This document shows positions 1 through 6,338 of a stretch of 10,140 bases of DNA, one piece after another. The position numbers and the translations under genes were made by a program. How positions within the stretch are numbered: the stretch's first letter is position 1; the number at the start of each line of letters is the position of its first letter. The stretch covers positions 1-10,140 of the forward strand of contig JARFQM010000250.1 of NCBI GenBank assembly GCA_029287755.1. Reading direction: 5' to 3'. The stretch is from Desulfofustis sp. GTDB taxonomy: Bacteria > Desulfobacterota > Desulfobulbia > Desulfobulbales > Desulfocapsaceae. The notes under the pieces are model-generated. The model was not told the DNA's origin. It ran no database searches and was given only the letters and a program-made list of their open reading frames with translations.

Positions 1-2
1 GG

Positions 3-515
3 TCGGTGAGGATGCCGGCCGCTTCAATGCGGTCGCTCTGGGAGCTGCCGGATGACTCGATTCACTGGCTCACCCATCCGATTAATCTGGTTGAGCACAT
101 AGGAATTACCGGTCCGATTTCCCGGCTGACCGAGTATGAAGATACGGGCGGCGCTTTTTACTACGATCCCTGGGGTACCCGGCCTGATCCCATCGAGGAT
201 GACAATGCGCTCTGGCTGCGCGGCCCTGAGGGGCTGGTTGTCTGCGTCGGCTGCAGCCATGCCGGTATCGTCAATACCCTGCAGACGATTATAAAGATCA
301 CCGGCGAAACAAGGATCCGCTCAGTCATTGGCGGCCTGCACCTGATCAATGCTTCAGCAGAGCGGCTTGAAAAAACGACAGAAGCCTTAAATAACTTCGA
401 CCTCCATCAGCTTGTGGCCTGCCACTGCACCGGCGACGAGTCGTTCGCCTACCTGGCAACACATTTGCGTTGTGAGGTTGTCCAGGGTTATGCCGGCTTC
501 TCCATGAGCATATGA
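3..515 (+). CDS. MBL-fold metallo-hydrolase, COG1237-type (5' truncated)
   Basis: This is the C-terminal part of a metallo-beta-lactamase-fold hydrolase. The reading frame is open to the left edge, so the true start lies outside the window and the GTG/ATG codons near the edge need not be starts. Visible blocks, in order, are an 'ISRLTEYED' stretch, 'DPIEDDNALWLRGPEGLVV', the motif 'GCSHAGIVNTL', then 'VIGGLHL' and 'ACHCTGDES'. The GCSHAGIVN, GGLHL and CHCTG blocks are typical of the branch related to archaeal dihydropterin-ribofuranosylaminobenzene-phosphate synthase-like proteins (COG1237); their His, Cys and Asp residues sit where metal ligands or active-site residues are expected. The metal-binding HxHxDH motif of the fold would lie in the missing N-terminal part. 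The substrate cannot be inferred. The next gene starts 107 bases downstream on the same strand. Confidence 0.85.
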   Translation, partial: SVRMPAASMRSLWELPDDSIHWLTHPINLVEHIGITGPISRLTEYEDTGGAFYYDPWGTRPDPIEDDNALWLRGPEGLVVCVGCSHAGIVNTLQTIIKITGETRIRSVIGGLHLINASAERLEKTTEALNNFDLHQLVACHCTGDESFAYLATHLRCEVVQGYAGFSMSI

Positions 516-535
516 GGGGCTACGAGGGCAGGGTG

Positions 536-582
536 GACACAATATTTATCGTGTGCCCGCGGGATATGGTAGGTATTGTGTC
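536..582. repeat. 9-bp inverted repeat in the spacer before the aldo/keto reductase-like gene
   Basis: GACACAATA at 536-544 is the exact reverse complement of TATTGTGTC at 574-582, separated by 29 bases. Between the arms lies the palindrome CCCGCGGG (556-563). There is no T-run after the right arm, so it does not look like an intrinsic terminator. A regulator site or an mRNA hairpin in the 107-base spacer is possible, but neither is shown by the sequence alone. Confidence 0.35.
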
Positions 583-622
583 GCCTGAATCCCTTGACAA
601 GGGGGCTGGAACGGAGTGAGCG

Positions 623-1408
623 ATGATTGAAAAACGCAGGCTGGGCAACACCGGTATCGAGGTGGCCCGTATCGGTATTTCGTCGAGTTTCGGAGCACCC
701 ACAGATGTCTTCAGGGCGGCCCTGGACAGGGGCTGCAACTACTTTACCTGGGGAACCTTTATCAAAGGCCGCAGTTCCGCATTCAGAGATTTTGTCAGGC
801 AGCTTTGCCGCGAGGGACGGCGCCAGGAGCTGGTGATCGGACTGTTGAGCTATTCCCATTCGGCACTGCTGGGAGACCGCTTCCTGAAATCGGCCCTGAC
901 CCAGATGGGAACGGATTACGTTGACGGCCTGATACTTGGCTACTATCCGAAGAGGCCGCCCGAGCGGGTAATGGAGTGGGCAGGCAGGGCAAAAAAGAGC
1001 GGACAGGTCAGGGCCATCGGCCTGACCACCCACAACCGGGCCGTGGTCGCGCCCCTTGTGGAAGAGGGGATCATAGATTATTTCCACATCCGCTACAATG
1101 CGGTGCATCGCGGGGCTGAGCAGGATATCTTCCCCCATCTCGGCGAGGGCCGGCCGGGTATCGTTTCATTTACCGCAACGAGTTGGGGCCAGCTTCTCAA
1201 AGAGAAGAAGATGCCGGCTGCAACCCCGGCGCCGTCTGCCGGCGACTGCTATCGATTCGTGCTGGCCCGGGACGAGGTCGATGTCTGCATGATGGGAGTC
1301 AAGGATCTGCCCATGTTCGAAGCCAATATGAAGGCGATCGAGTCGGGGCCCATGACGCCTGAAGAACTTGAGCGGATGAGAGCCATCGGCGACCACATCT
1401 ATCGCTGA
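623..1408 (+). CDS. Aldo/keto reductase-fold protein with degenerate catalytic tetrad
   Basis: This 261-residue protein follows the (beta/alpha)8 aldo/keto reductase pattern: N-terminal 'RRLGNTGIEVARIG', 'ALDRGCNYF' at 34-41, 'MGTDYVDGLIL' at 95-105, 'KKSGQVRAIGLTTHN' at 124-138, 'IDYFHIRYNAVHR' at 151-163 and a C-terminal 'VDVCMMGVKD' block that matches the NADPH-phosphate region. The active-site residues of the family are not present: after GCNYF the usual DTAxxYG reads TWGTFIKG, so Asp becomes Thr42 and Tyr becomes about Ile47; the usual ATK reads GLL (73-75); and the usual LH before the proline reads GYY (106-108). It may be a pseudoenzyme or use different chemistry. The ATG is supported by GGAG at 613-616, six bases upstream. 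It is somewhat shorter than classic family members (about 310-330 residues). The fold assignment is secure; activity and substrate are unknown. Confidence 0.85.
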   Translation: MIEKRRLGNTGIEVARIGISSSFGAPTDVFRAALDRGCNYFTWGTFIKGRSSAFRDFVRQLCREGRRQELVIGLLSYSHSALLGDRFLKSALTQMGTDYVDGLILGYYPKRPPERVMEWAGRAKKSGQVRAIGLTTHNRAVVAPLVEEGIIDYFHIRYNAVHRGAEQDIFPHLGEGRPGIVSFTATSWGQLLKEKKMPAATPAPSAGDCYRFVLARDEVDVCMMGVKDLPMFEANMKAIESGPMTPEELERMRAIGDHIYR

Positions 1409-1482
1409 ATCGGCTCCTCGCTCATTCTTTGCCTCACTAACCGGCGATTTCATGCCGCCTCTCCCCCTCGCCACCGCTTGAT

Positions 1483-1510
1483 TTGAGCAGCGGAGATGCA
1501 TACATAAAAT
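1483..1510 (+). promoter_or_regulatory. Candidate sigma-70 promoter for the thioredoxin-like gene
   Basis: TTGAGC at 1483-1488 (four of six matches to the -35 consensus) and TAAAAT at 1505-1510 (five of six to the -10) are separated by 16 bases. They lie in the 173-base spacer and would give a leader of about 65 bases before the ATG at 1582. The call rests on consensus matching only. Confidence 0.35.
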
Positions 1511-1524
1511 GTTAGTGACCCCAA

Positions 1525-1542
1525 GGTGCCGAAACAGGCACC
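1525..1542 (+). promoter_or_regulatory. Leader hairpin upstream of the thioredoxin-like gene
   Basis: GGTGCC (1525-1530) and GGCACC (1537-1542) form a perfect 6-bp stem with a GAAACA loop. It sits 27 bases before the GGAGG ribosome binding site (1570-1574) and just downstream of the candidate promoter, so it would be in the mRNA leader. It does not block the ribosome binding site. A stabilising or regulatory role is possible. Confidence 0.35.
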
Positions 1543-1581
1543 GAACTATATCCAGAACACCACCACCATGGAGGTTAGCTG

Positions 1582-2163
1582 ATGGTACTCACTCCTTCAA
1601 CCATGCTTGATTTGGGCACCGAAGCCCCCAATTTCACCCTGGCCGATCCCCACGGCACTTCCTTTGATCTCAGCACCCAGCCGATCGATAAGGGATTGCT
1701 GGTTATTTTCATGTGCAATCACTGTCCCTATGTTATCCATATCAGGGAGACGCTGGTGCAGCGCATCAAGGAATACCAGGCCCAGGGCATCACCGTTGTT
1801 GCCATTAACAGCAACGACTACGCCGCTCACCCCGATGACAGTCCGGAACGCATGGCCCAGGATATGCAGGAATTCGGCTACTCTTTTCCCTACCTGGTCG
1901 ACGAGGATCAGCAGGTTGCCAGGGCCTACGAAGCAGCCTGCACCCCGGATATCTACCTGTTCGACAAAGACAAGAAGCTGGTCTATCGGGGCCAGTTCGA
2001 TTCTGCCCGACCGGGTAATACCACCCCGGTGACCGGCGCTGATTTGACCGCTGCCGTGACCCAGATGCTGGAAGATAGAGAGATCAAGGTCGTCCAGCAA
2101 CCCAGTATGGGCTGCAACATCAAGTGGAAAGCGGGCAATGAACCATCCTACTTCGGCAGTTGA
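1582..2163 (+). CDS. Thioredoxin-like / AhpC-TSA family protein with CNHC active site
   Basis: This 193-residue protein belongs to the thioredoxin-like superfamily, in the peroxiredoxin/ResA-like group of 'thioredoxin family proteins'. It opens with the typical 'LGTEAPNFTLADPHG' (11-25), has a beta strand followed by the redox motif CNHC (Cys45-Cys48) and Pro49, then 'VVAINSND' (72-79), 'ACTPDIYLFD' with the expected cis-Pro at Pro122, and 'LVYRGQFDSARPGN' (133-146). The C-terminal 'PSMGCNIKWKAG' with Cys178 is characteristic of this subfamily. No signal peptide or lipobox is visible, so it probably acts in the cytoplasm as a thiol-disulfide or peroxide-linked reductase. GGAGG at 1570-1574 lies seven bases before the ATG and decides the start. 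The partner is unknown. It converges with the cupin operon downstream. Confidence 0.9.
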   Translation: MVLTPSTMLDLGTEAPNFTLADPHGTSFDLSTQPIDKGLLVIFMCNHCPYVIHIRETLVQRIKEYQAQGITVVAINSNDYAAHPDDSPERMAQDMQEFGYSFPYLVDEDQQVARAYEAACTPDIYLFDKDKKLVYRGQFDSARPGNTTPVTGADLTAAVTQMLEDREIKVVQQPSMGCNIKWKAGNEPSYFGS

Positions 2164-2199
2164 TCCCCAGCCGGTTGTCATACCACTTCAGGTCAGGTA

Positions 2200-2244
2200 G
2201 GAGCGGCTGCTCCGGGGGCGAGGTCTGCCCGACGCGAAGCGGAG
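2200..2244. repeat. GC-rich hairpin cluster, REP-like, between convergent genes
   Basis: GGAGC (2200-2204) and GCTCC (2209-2213) form a 5-bp stem with a GGCT loop. An alternative pairing uses CTCCG (2210-2214) with CGGAG (2240-2244), enclosing an inner GGGC/GCCC stem (2216-2219 with 2227-2230). The two main stems share bases and exclude each other. The text around 'GTAGGAGCGGCTGCTCC' recalls the short palindromic REP elements found in many proteobacterial convergent spacers, but only one copy is present here, so repetition is not demonstrated. Confidence 0.35.
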
Positions 2245-2259
2245 AACAATCACCCGCTA

Positions 2260-2276
2260 GCCATCACAGGGATGGC
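2260..2276 (-). terminator. Candidate terminator hairpin after the cupin operon
   Basis: GCCATC (2260-2265) and GATGGC (2271-2276) form a perfect 6-bp stem with a five-base loop, 13 bases beyond the stop codon of the 61-residue gene on the minus strand. No long T-run follows on either strand, so if it terminates transcription it is a weak or Rho-assisted site. Confidence 0.3.
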
Positions 2277-2289
2277 GGTTAGGCACCTC

Positions 2290-2475
2290 TCAGTCCTCGT
2301 CAACCAGGTAGTCCTTGAGTTTTTCGGCCAGACCGGGAGGCAGCTCTTTTCCGTAGAGAAAGGCCTGGGCCTCCTCACCGGTGAGTTGCTGCTTGAGTTC
2401 GACCGGCAGCGATTTGAGAACCGCCATTCGCTCCGGGATAATCTTCTCTTTATCAAGCGGTGCTTTGTGTTCCAT
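2290..2475 (-). CDS. Small hypothetical protein, 61 residues
   Basis: I do not recognise this family. The protein is short, highly charged and predicted to be mostly helical, with a Lys/Glu-rich start (MEHKAPLDKEK), a middle 'SLPVELKQQLTGEEAQAFLYGKEL', and an amphipathic end 'GLAEKLKDYLVDED'. It has no cysteine, no membrane segment and no signal peptide. It lies 29 bases after the cupin gene on the same strand, so co-transcription is likely. AGGT about seven bases before the ATG is a modest ribosome binding site. Soluble, biased-charge composition and operon position argue for a real gene; the opposite-strand frame over the same bases has no such features. Confidence 0.65.
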   Translation of the reverse strand: MEHKAPLDKEKIIPERMAVLKSLPVELKQQLTGEEAQAFLYGKELPPGLAEKLKDYLVDED

Positions 2476-2504
2476 CTGCTTTACCTGCGGTCAAATTGAT
2501 GGGT

Positions 2505-3020
2505 TCAGGCCCAGAGTTTCATCAGTGGACCGGTGGGCCCGAAGACCGGATCGGAGAGCGGCCTGGCCACGCTGCTGATGTTTTCGTCTGCTCCGGGACG
2601 CTCGCCCTCCTTGCCGTACATCATATCCCACTGCTGGCCGGCCGGATACCCGCCGACTACCCGAAAATCATCTGACTGTCCCTTGTTGCAGTGCGAGACG
2701 CCGGCGGGGATTATAATGATGTCTCCCGCTTCGGCTTTCAGCGTTTCTCCCGAGGGGCCTCCAAAACAGGCCCTGACCCAGCCTGAGTAAACGCCGAGCA
2801 CCTCGTGGGCCAGTGAGTGGTAATGGTGAAAATCATAGAGACCGTTGCGCCAGGCAGCAGGCCAGCGGTTCTGCGTGAAGGCCCTTTCAAACTTTTCCGG
2901 GCTCACACTGGTGCGGTCAAGAGCGGCGGTTATGATGACAAGCGGCAGGGTGGCGTTGTTCGGAAACCTGCCGTCGTCCTCAAAGTACCTGACAATTATG
3001 TTTGATTCTTCGGTTGCCAT
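2505..3020 (-). CDS. YjlB-like cupin-domain protein
   Basis: This 171-residue protein is a single-domain cupin of the Bacillus YjlB type (COG4297). Cupin motif 1, G(x5)HxH(x4)E(x6)G, is matched exactly from Gly60 through His66, His68 and Glu73 to Gly80. Motif 2 is matched at Gly99, Pro105, Gly107 and His110, with Asn112 following. His66, His68, Glu73 and His110 are the expected metal ligands, so a mononuclear metal site is likely. The 'WRNGLYDFHHYHSLAHEVLG' region is a family hallmark. Substrate and reaction are unknown for the family as far as I know. The ATG is the first possible start after an in-frame TGA 21 bases upstream, but it has no clear ribosome binding site. It lies 68 bases downstream of enolase and 29 upstream of the small gene. 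Confidence 0.88.
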   Translation of the reverse strand: MATEESNIIVRYFEDDGRFPNNATLPLVIITAALDRTSVSPEKFERAFTQNRWPAAWRNGLYDFHHYHSLAHEVLGVYSGWVRACFGGPSGETLKAEAGDIIIIPAGVSHCNKGQSDDFRVVGGYPAGQQWDMMYGKEGERPGADENISSVARPLSDPVFGPTGPLMKLWA

Positions 3021-3088
3021 TAAATCAGTGTCTGACGTTCAAAAAATGGTGCAAGGAGAACACTTCCTGTATCTTCGTCAACGACAGC

Positions 3089-4366
3089 TTAGCGCTTCCA
3101 GTAGTAGCGTGCTTCCCGGCCGAGTTCGTGCTCGATTTCAAGCAGCCTGTTGTATTTGGCGATCCGATCCGAGCGCGAGGCAGAACCGGTTTTGATCTGG
3201 CCGCCGTCCATGGCCACCGCGAAATCGGCGATGAAGGTATCTTCGGTTTCGCCTGAGCGATGCGAGATGACATAGGTCCAGCCAGCGTCCCGGCAGAGCC
3301 TGATGGCTTCCACCGTCTCCGTGACCGTACCGATCTGATTGAGCTTGATCAGCACCGAATTTGCAGTTTTCCAGTCGATGCCGCGTTCGATGTAGCGGGT
3401 GTTGGTGACGAAAACGTCGTCACCGACGATCTGGACTTTTTCGCCGACCTGGCTGGTCAGCATGCTGAATCCGTCCCAATCTCCCTCGGCCAGCGGATCT
3501 TCCCAGGAGACAATCGGATATTCGTTAACCCACTTCTGGGCCATGTCAACCATTTGCTTGCTTGACATGGAGCCCCCGCCGGACCATTTGAGCTCGTATT
3601 CCGATTTCAGGTCAGTGGAAAATGAACTGGCAGCACTGTCCAGGGCCAGCGCGATATCCACGCCGGGTCTATACCCGGCCTTGCGGATGGCCTCCAGGAT
3701 TATGTCCATGGCCTCTTCGTTACTATCCAGATTCGGGGCGAATCCGCCCTCGTCTCCGACACCGGTGGCCAGGTTCCGGCTGTTGAGCAGTTTCTTCAGC
3801 GCATGGAAGGTCTCGGCGACGGCTCTCAAACCGGCATTGAAGGTCTCAAAGCCCAGCGGCACTGCCATGAACTCCTGAAAATCAACACTGTTGTCGGCAT
3901 GCTCGCCGCCGTTGAGAATATTCATCATCGGTACCGGCAGCCGACACGAGCCGCTGCCGCCTAAGTAGCGGTAAAGCGGCGTGTTCTGTGACTTGGCAGC
4001 GGCCCGGGCAACCGCCATGGAGACACCGAGAATGGCGTTGGCTCCGAGGTTGGCCTTGTTGTCGGTGCCGTCCAGGTCGATCATCATGCGGTCGATTGCC
4101 GCCTGGTTGCGGGCATCGAAACCGATGATCTCCGGGGCGATGATGTTGGTAACGTTGTCGACCGCAGTGAGGACGCCCTTGCCGAGGTAGCGCGCCGAAT
4201 TGTTGTCCCGCAATTCGATAGCCTCGTTTTCTCCGGTACTGGCTCCCGACGGTACCGACGCACCCGCCCGGGTCCCGTCTTCGAGCTCGACGAACACCCT
4301 GACCGTCGGGTTGCCCCGGGAATCGAGTATTTCCAAAGCGTCAACCGCACTGATCCTTGATGCCAT
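3089..4366 (-). CDS. eno: Enolase (phosphopyruvate hydratase)
   Basis: Enolase interconverts 2-phosphoglycerate and phosphoenolpyruvate in glycolysis and gluconeogenesis, in the cytoplasm. The 425-residue length is normal. Visible motifs: '[10 protein letters not shown]' (13-22), '[15 protein letters not shown]' (40-54), '[16 protein letters not shown]' (151-166, with His156 and Glu165), '[10 protein letters not shown]' (204-213, catalytic Glu206), metal ligands Asp243, Glu289 and Asp316, the signature '[13 protein letters not shown]' (339-351, catalytic Lys341), 'SHRSGETED' (368-376) and Lys392. All key residues are intact. The frame is open upstream to 4444, but the start at 4366 is chosen because GGAGG lies eight bases before it and MASRIS begins the family's N-terminus. 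A TCAGCC/GGCTGA hairpin and a candidate promoter lie upstream. The cupin gene follows 68 bases downstream. Confidence 0.98.
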   Translation of the reverse strand: MASRISAVDALEILDSRGNPTVRVFVELEDGTRAGASVPSGASTGENEAIELRDNNSARYLGKGVLTAVDNVTNIIAPEIIGFDARNQAAIDRMMIDLDGTDNKANLGANAILGVSMAVARAAAKSQNTPLYRYLGGSGSCRLPVPMMNILNGGEHADNSVDFQEFMAVPLGFETFNAGLRAVAETFHALKKLLNSRNLATGVGDEGGFAPNLDSNEEAMDIILEAIRKAGYRPGVDIALALDSAASSFSTDLKSEYELKWSGGGSMSSKQMVDMAQKWVNEYPIVSWEDPLAEGDWDGFSMLTSQVGEKVQIVGDDVFVTNTRYIERGIDWKTANSVLIKLNQIGTVTETVEAIRLCRDAGWTYVISHRSGETEDTFIADFAVAMDGGQIKTGSASRSDRIAKYNRLLEIEHELGREARYYWKR

Positions 4367-4383
4367 AGTGTCTTCCTCCATGC

Positions 4384-4399
4384 TCAGCCACACGGCTGA
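4384..4399 (-). promoter_or_regulatory. Hairpin in the enolase leader
   Basis: On the minus strand TCAGCC and GGCTGA form a perfect 6-bp stem closed by a GTGT loop, a few bases upstream of the GGAGG ribosome binding site of enolase. It could influence translation initiation or mRNA stability. Confidence 0.35.
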
Positions 4400-4458
4400 A
4401 ATAAGAATTGTCGATACGTCTAAATGGATATGGATGGTCTGCAAAAAATGTTAGTCCA

Positions 4459-4486
4459 AAGATATGCACCGTGCTACAGAAGTCAA
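4459..4486 (-). promoter_or_regulatory. eno: Candidate sigma-70 promoter for enolase
   Basis: Reading the minus strand, TTGACT (five of six to the -35 consensus, at 4486-4481) is followed after 16 bases by TATCTT (four of six to the -10, at 4464-4459). It would give a leader of about 85 bases before the ATG at 4366, containing the TCAGCC/GGCTGA hairpin. Consensus matching only. Confidence 0.4.
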
Positions 4487-4717
4487 AGAGGTGAGGGCGG
4501 TTTTCTCGACCTTGCCCACAACCACCGCGGAGGCGGCGTAAAGGCACCCTGGGTGGTTGTTTCCCAAGGCTACGCTATACTGAAAACGGGAACCTGTCCT
4601 CGGCATAGCAACCATGACTGTGGTGAACTTTCCACGACCGCTTTGGGCGGCCGGACAAAACTCATGAATTATGATGGGGGGCCTGAGATTATAGAGGAGG
4701 TGAGCTGAAAATTCTCT
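4487..4717. other. Gene-free stretch between mutM and the enolase promoter
   Basis: Together with the enolase leader this makes a 351-base gap (4367-4717) with no convincing gene. It contains a perfect 9-bp inverted repeat, ACAACCACC (4518-4526) with GGTGGTTGT (4552-4560), enclosing 25 bases. A perfect TATAAT lies on the minus strand at 4693-4688, without a good -35 partner. A 6-bp hairpin, GCTGAA (4704-4709) with TTCAGC (4717-4722), spans the mutM stop codon. No tRNA cloverleaf and no fluoride, SRP or RNase P RNA consensus is visible. A 94-codon open frame on the plus strand (4424-4708) lacks a ribosome binding site and any recognisable motif. Confidence 0.5.
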
Positions 4718-5545
4718 TCAGCGTTGGCAGGCGGGACAGAAGAAAGATGCCCTGCCGCCAAGTTTGACCTGCCTGATCGGTGTACTGCAGATCGGGCAGG
4801 GCATGTCTCTGCGGCCGTAGACATTGAAATGAATCTGAAAATAGCCTTTGGTCCCGCTGGCGTCGAGGAAATCGCTGATGGTTGAACCGCCGCACTCGAT
4901 GGCCGTAGTGAACACTTCCCTGATTTTTTCGACCAGCAGGGTGTAGCGTTTTTCGCTGATGGCCCCGGCTTTTCTGACGGGGCTGATGCCGGCGCTGAAC
5001 AGACTTTCGTTGGCATAGATGTTGCCAACCCCGGCCACCACCCGTCCATCCATGATGAAATTTTTGACGGGCTGCTTTTTTTTGTGTGCCTTTTTGTAGA
5101 GGTAGGTGCCAGCAAAAGTTTCTGAAAACGGTTCCGGACCGTTGGCCTTGAAGATCGTCTGTTCCAGGGCTTGGGCCTGGTCGGGCTCGACCACCCGGAT
5201 CGAACCGAAGCGGCGCACATCGTTGAACCTGAGCTCATAGCCGTTGTCGAGATTCCAGCGGATATGGTCGTGGGGATCGATGTCAGCCTCTTCGGGGAAC
5301 AGGCCGAGGATGCCGGTCATGCCCAGGTGCACCACCATGACCGCCCCGTTGTCCATCTCGATCAGTAAATATTTTGCCCGCCGCCTGACGTCGGTGATCC
5401 GGTTTCCGGTAAGGGATTTGAGCGCTTTTACCGGGACAGGCAGCCGCATTCTTTTGCCGTCGGTGGACAGATTGGTGAGCGTCCTCCCCGGCAGATGGCT
5501 GAGAAGGCCCCGCCGCACCACTTCCACTTCAGGAAGTTCAGGCAT
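4718..5545 (-). CDS. mutM: Formamidopyrimidine-DNA glycosylase (Fpg/MutM)
   Basis: Bifunctional base-excision repair enzyme: it removes oxidised purines such as 8-oxoguanine and formamidopyrimidines and cleaves the abasic site by beta/delta elimination. The protein begins with MPELPEVE, giving catalytic Pro2 and Glu3. Lys58 in 'RRAKYLL' is the conserved beta-lyase/backbone-contact lysine. 'HLGMTG' (73-78) and 'NDVRRFGS' (108-115, Arg111/Phe113) hold the base-flipping wedge residues. The helix-two-turn-helix includes 'VAGVGNIYANESLF' (170-183). The C-terminal zinc finger has Cys250, Cys253, Cys270 and Cys273, with Arg265 in GGR. At 275 residues it is full length. The usual Gln in the 'LDQ' before VAG reads Gly167. 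The frame is open further upstream, but the start is fixed by the invariant N-terminal Pro-Glu. The ATG overlaps the last eight bases of the phosphopantetheinyl transferase gene, implying translational coupling. Confidence 0.97.
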   Translation of the reverse strand: MPELPEVEVVRRGLLSHLPGRTLTNLSTDGKRMRLPVPVKALKSLTGNRITDVRRRAKYLLIEMDNGAVMVVHLGMTGILGLFPEEADIDPHDHIRWNLDNGYELRFNDVRRFGSIRVVEPDQAQALEQTIFKANGPEPFSETFAGTYLYKKAHKKKQPVKNFIMDGRVVAGVGNIYANESLFSAGISPVRKAGAISEKRYTLLVEKIREVFTTAIECGGSTISDFLDASGTKGYFQIHFNVYGRRDMPCPICSTPIRQVKLGGRASFFCPACQR

Positions 5546-6323
5546 CGCGCTGCACTCCGGGGATGGTGCAGACCCCGAGACAGTAGCGGTCATCGACATG
5601 GACGACGGTGCAAAACTCTCCGATCGCAGAGGGGGGATTGTCGAGATGAAAGTCGAGCAGCCAGTAGCGTTGCTCATGTCGCACCTCGCTCAGCTGCAGG
5701 CTCAGAAAACCGGCCGGTCGAGCTTGTTCCAGCGATTTTCTGATAGCTTCCTTGGCAACCCAGAGCATGCCGAGTTGGACGAGTTCATCTTCCGAGGTGT
5801 CGGCGAGCAGCGCCTGCTCCGGCTCCGAGCAGAAGCGGTCCCTGACCTTGAACAGGGTATCGGTCAGCAGCTGGATGTCGATTCCGCAGCGGCAGTTGCC
5901 GGCCAGCGCGATGACCTTGTCGTGGGAGTGGGAAATGGAAATGTCCGGAAGCCGGTCGAGTTTTTTTAGCCTGGGCACCTTCAGGTAGGGCCGCCCGGAG
6001 GTGCCGACGGTAATGGTGATTTCCTGGGGATCGATGGTCTCGAGTCCACATTGCTCTAAAAACTCGATGGTCGATTGTTTGGCGCAGAGGCGTCCGAGAA
6101 ACCATTCGTTCCTTCGTTTCTCAAAGGAATAGCGATCCAGCTGAGCTTTCTCTTCGGCGTTGAGCCAGGTGTCAACCAGTTGCGAGTGGCTGCCGTTAAG
6201 CACCCTCTGACGGTCGACGAGCACCATGCCCAGGATCCGGCCGGGGGCGCGCCGGCTCAGAAAACGATGGAAATCCTCGGGCAGCAGTGGTGTTGAGATC
6301 TCTCGGTAATAATTTGATAACAT
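5538..6323 (-). CDS. Sfp-type 4'-phosphopantetheinyl transferase superfamily protein
   Basis: It transfers the phosphopantetheine arm of coenzyme A to a serine of acyl- or peptidyl-carrier proteins. In 261 residues it shows 'RRNEWFLGRLCAKQ' (70-83), where Arg/Lys residues bind CoA, 'SISHSHD' (129-135), 'GIDI' (147-150, Mg-binding Asp149) and 'WVAKEAIRKSL' (188-198, with Lys191 and Glu192). The residue two after Asp149, Glu in Sfp, is Gln151 here; some PPTases also vary at this position. No PKS, NRPS or fatty-acid synthase gene is in the window, so the target carrier protein is unknown; it may serve fatty acid synthesis generally. The start at 6323 has no clear ribosome binding site, the region before it being T-rich, and an internal Met33 is no better supported. 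Its last eight bases overlap mutM. Confidence 0.88.
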   Translation of the reverse strand: MLSNYYREISTPLLPEDFHRFLSRRAPGRILGMVLVDRQRVLNGSHSQLVDTWLNAEEKAQLDRYSFEKRRNEWFLGRLCAKQSTIEFLEQCGLETIDPQEITITVGTSGRPYLKVPRLKKLDRLPDISISHSHDKVIALAGNCRCGIDIQLLTDTLFKVRDRFCSEPEQALLADTSEDELVQLGMLWVAKEAIRKSLEQARPAGFLSLQLSEVRHEQRYWLLDFHLDNPPSAIGEFCTVVHVDDRYCLGVCTIPGVQRDA

Positions 6324-6338
6324 GGTAAGAAAATAAAA

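Noticed and set aside
594..599. Perfect TTGACA before the aldo/keto reductase-like gene
   Set aside because: A -10 at the right distance would fall at 616-621, on the ribosome binding site and start, and reads nothing like TATAAT. It cannot drive this gene with a normal leader.
488..1138. 216-codon minus-strand open frame opposite the aldo/keto reductase-like gene
   Set aside because: Antisense to a gene with clear family motifs and a good ribosome binding site; its translation shows no family features.
1597..2181. 194-codon minus-strand open frame opposite the thioredoxin-like gene
   Set aside because: Mirror of a well-supported gene; no ribosome binding site or recognisable domain.
4367..4444. 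26-residue N-terminal extension of enolase
   Set aside because: The extension resembles leader sequence; GGAGG eight bases before 4366 and the family N-terminus favour the shorter form.
4424..4708. 94-codon plus-strand open frame between eno and mutM
   Set aside because: No ribosome binding site, no recognisable motif, and odd composition; it covers the enolase promoter region.
5546..5677. 44-residue N-terminal extension of MutM
   Set aside because: Catalysis needs Pro at position 2 after Met removal, so the start must be at 5545; the extension is a shadow of the PPTase gene.
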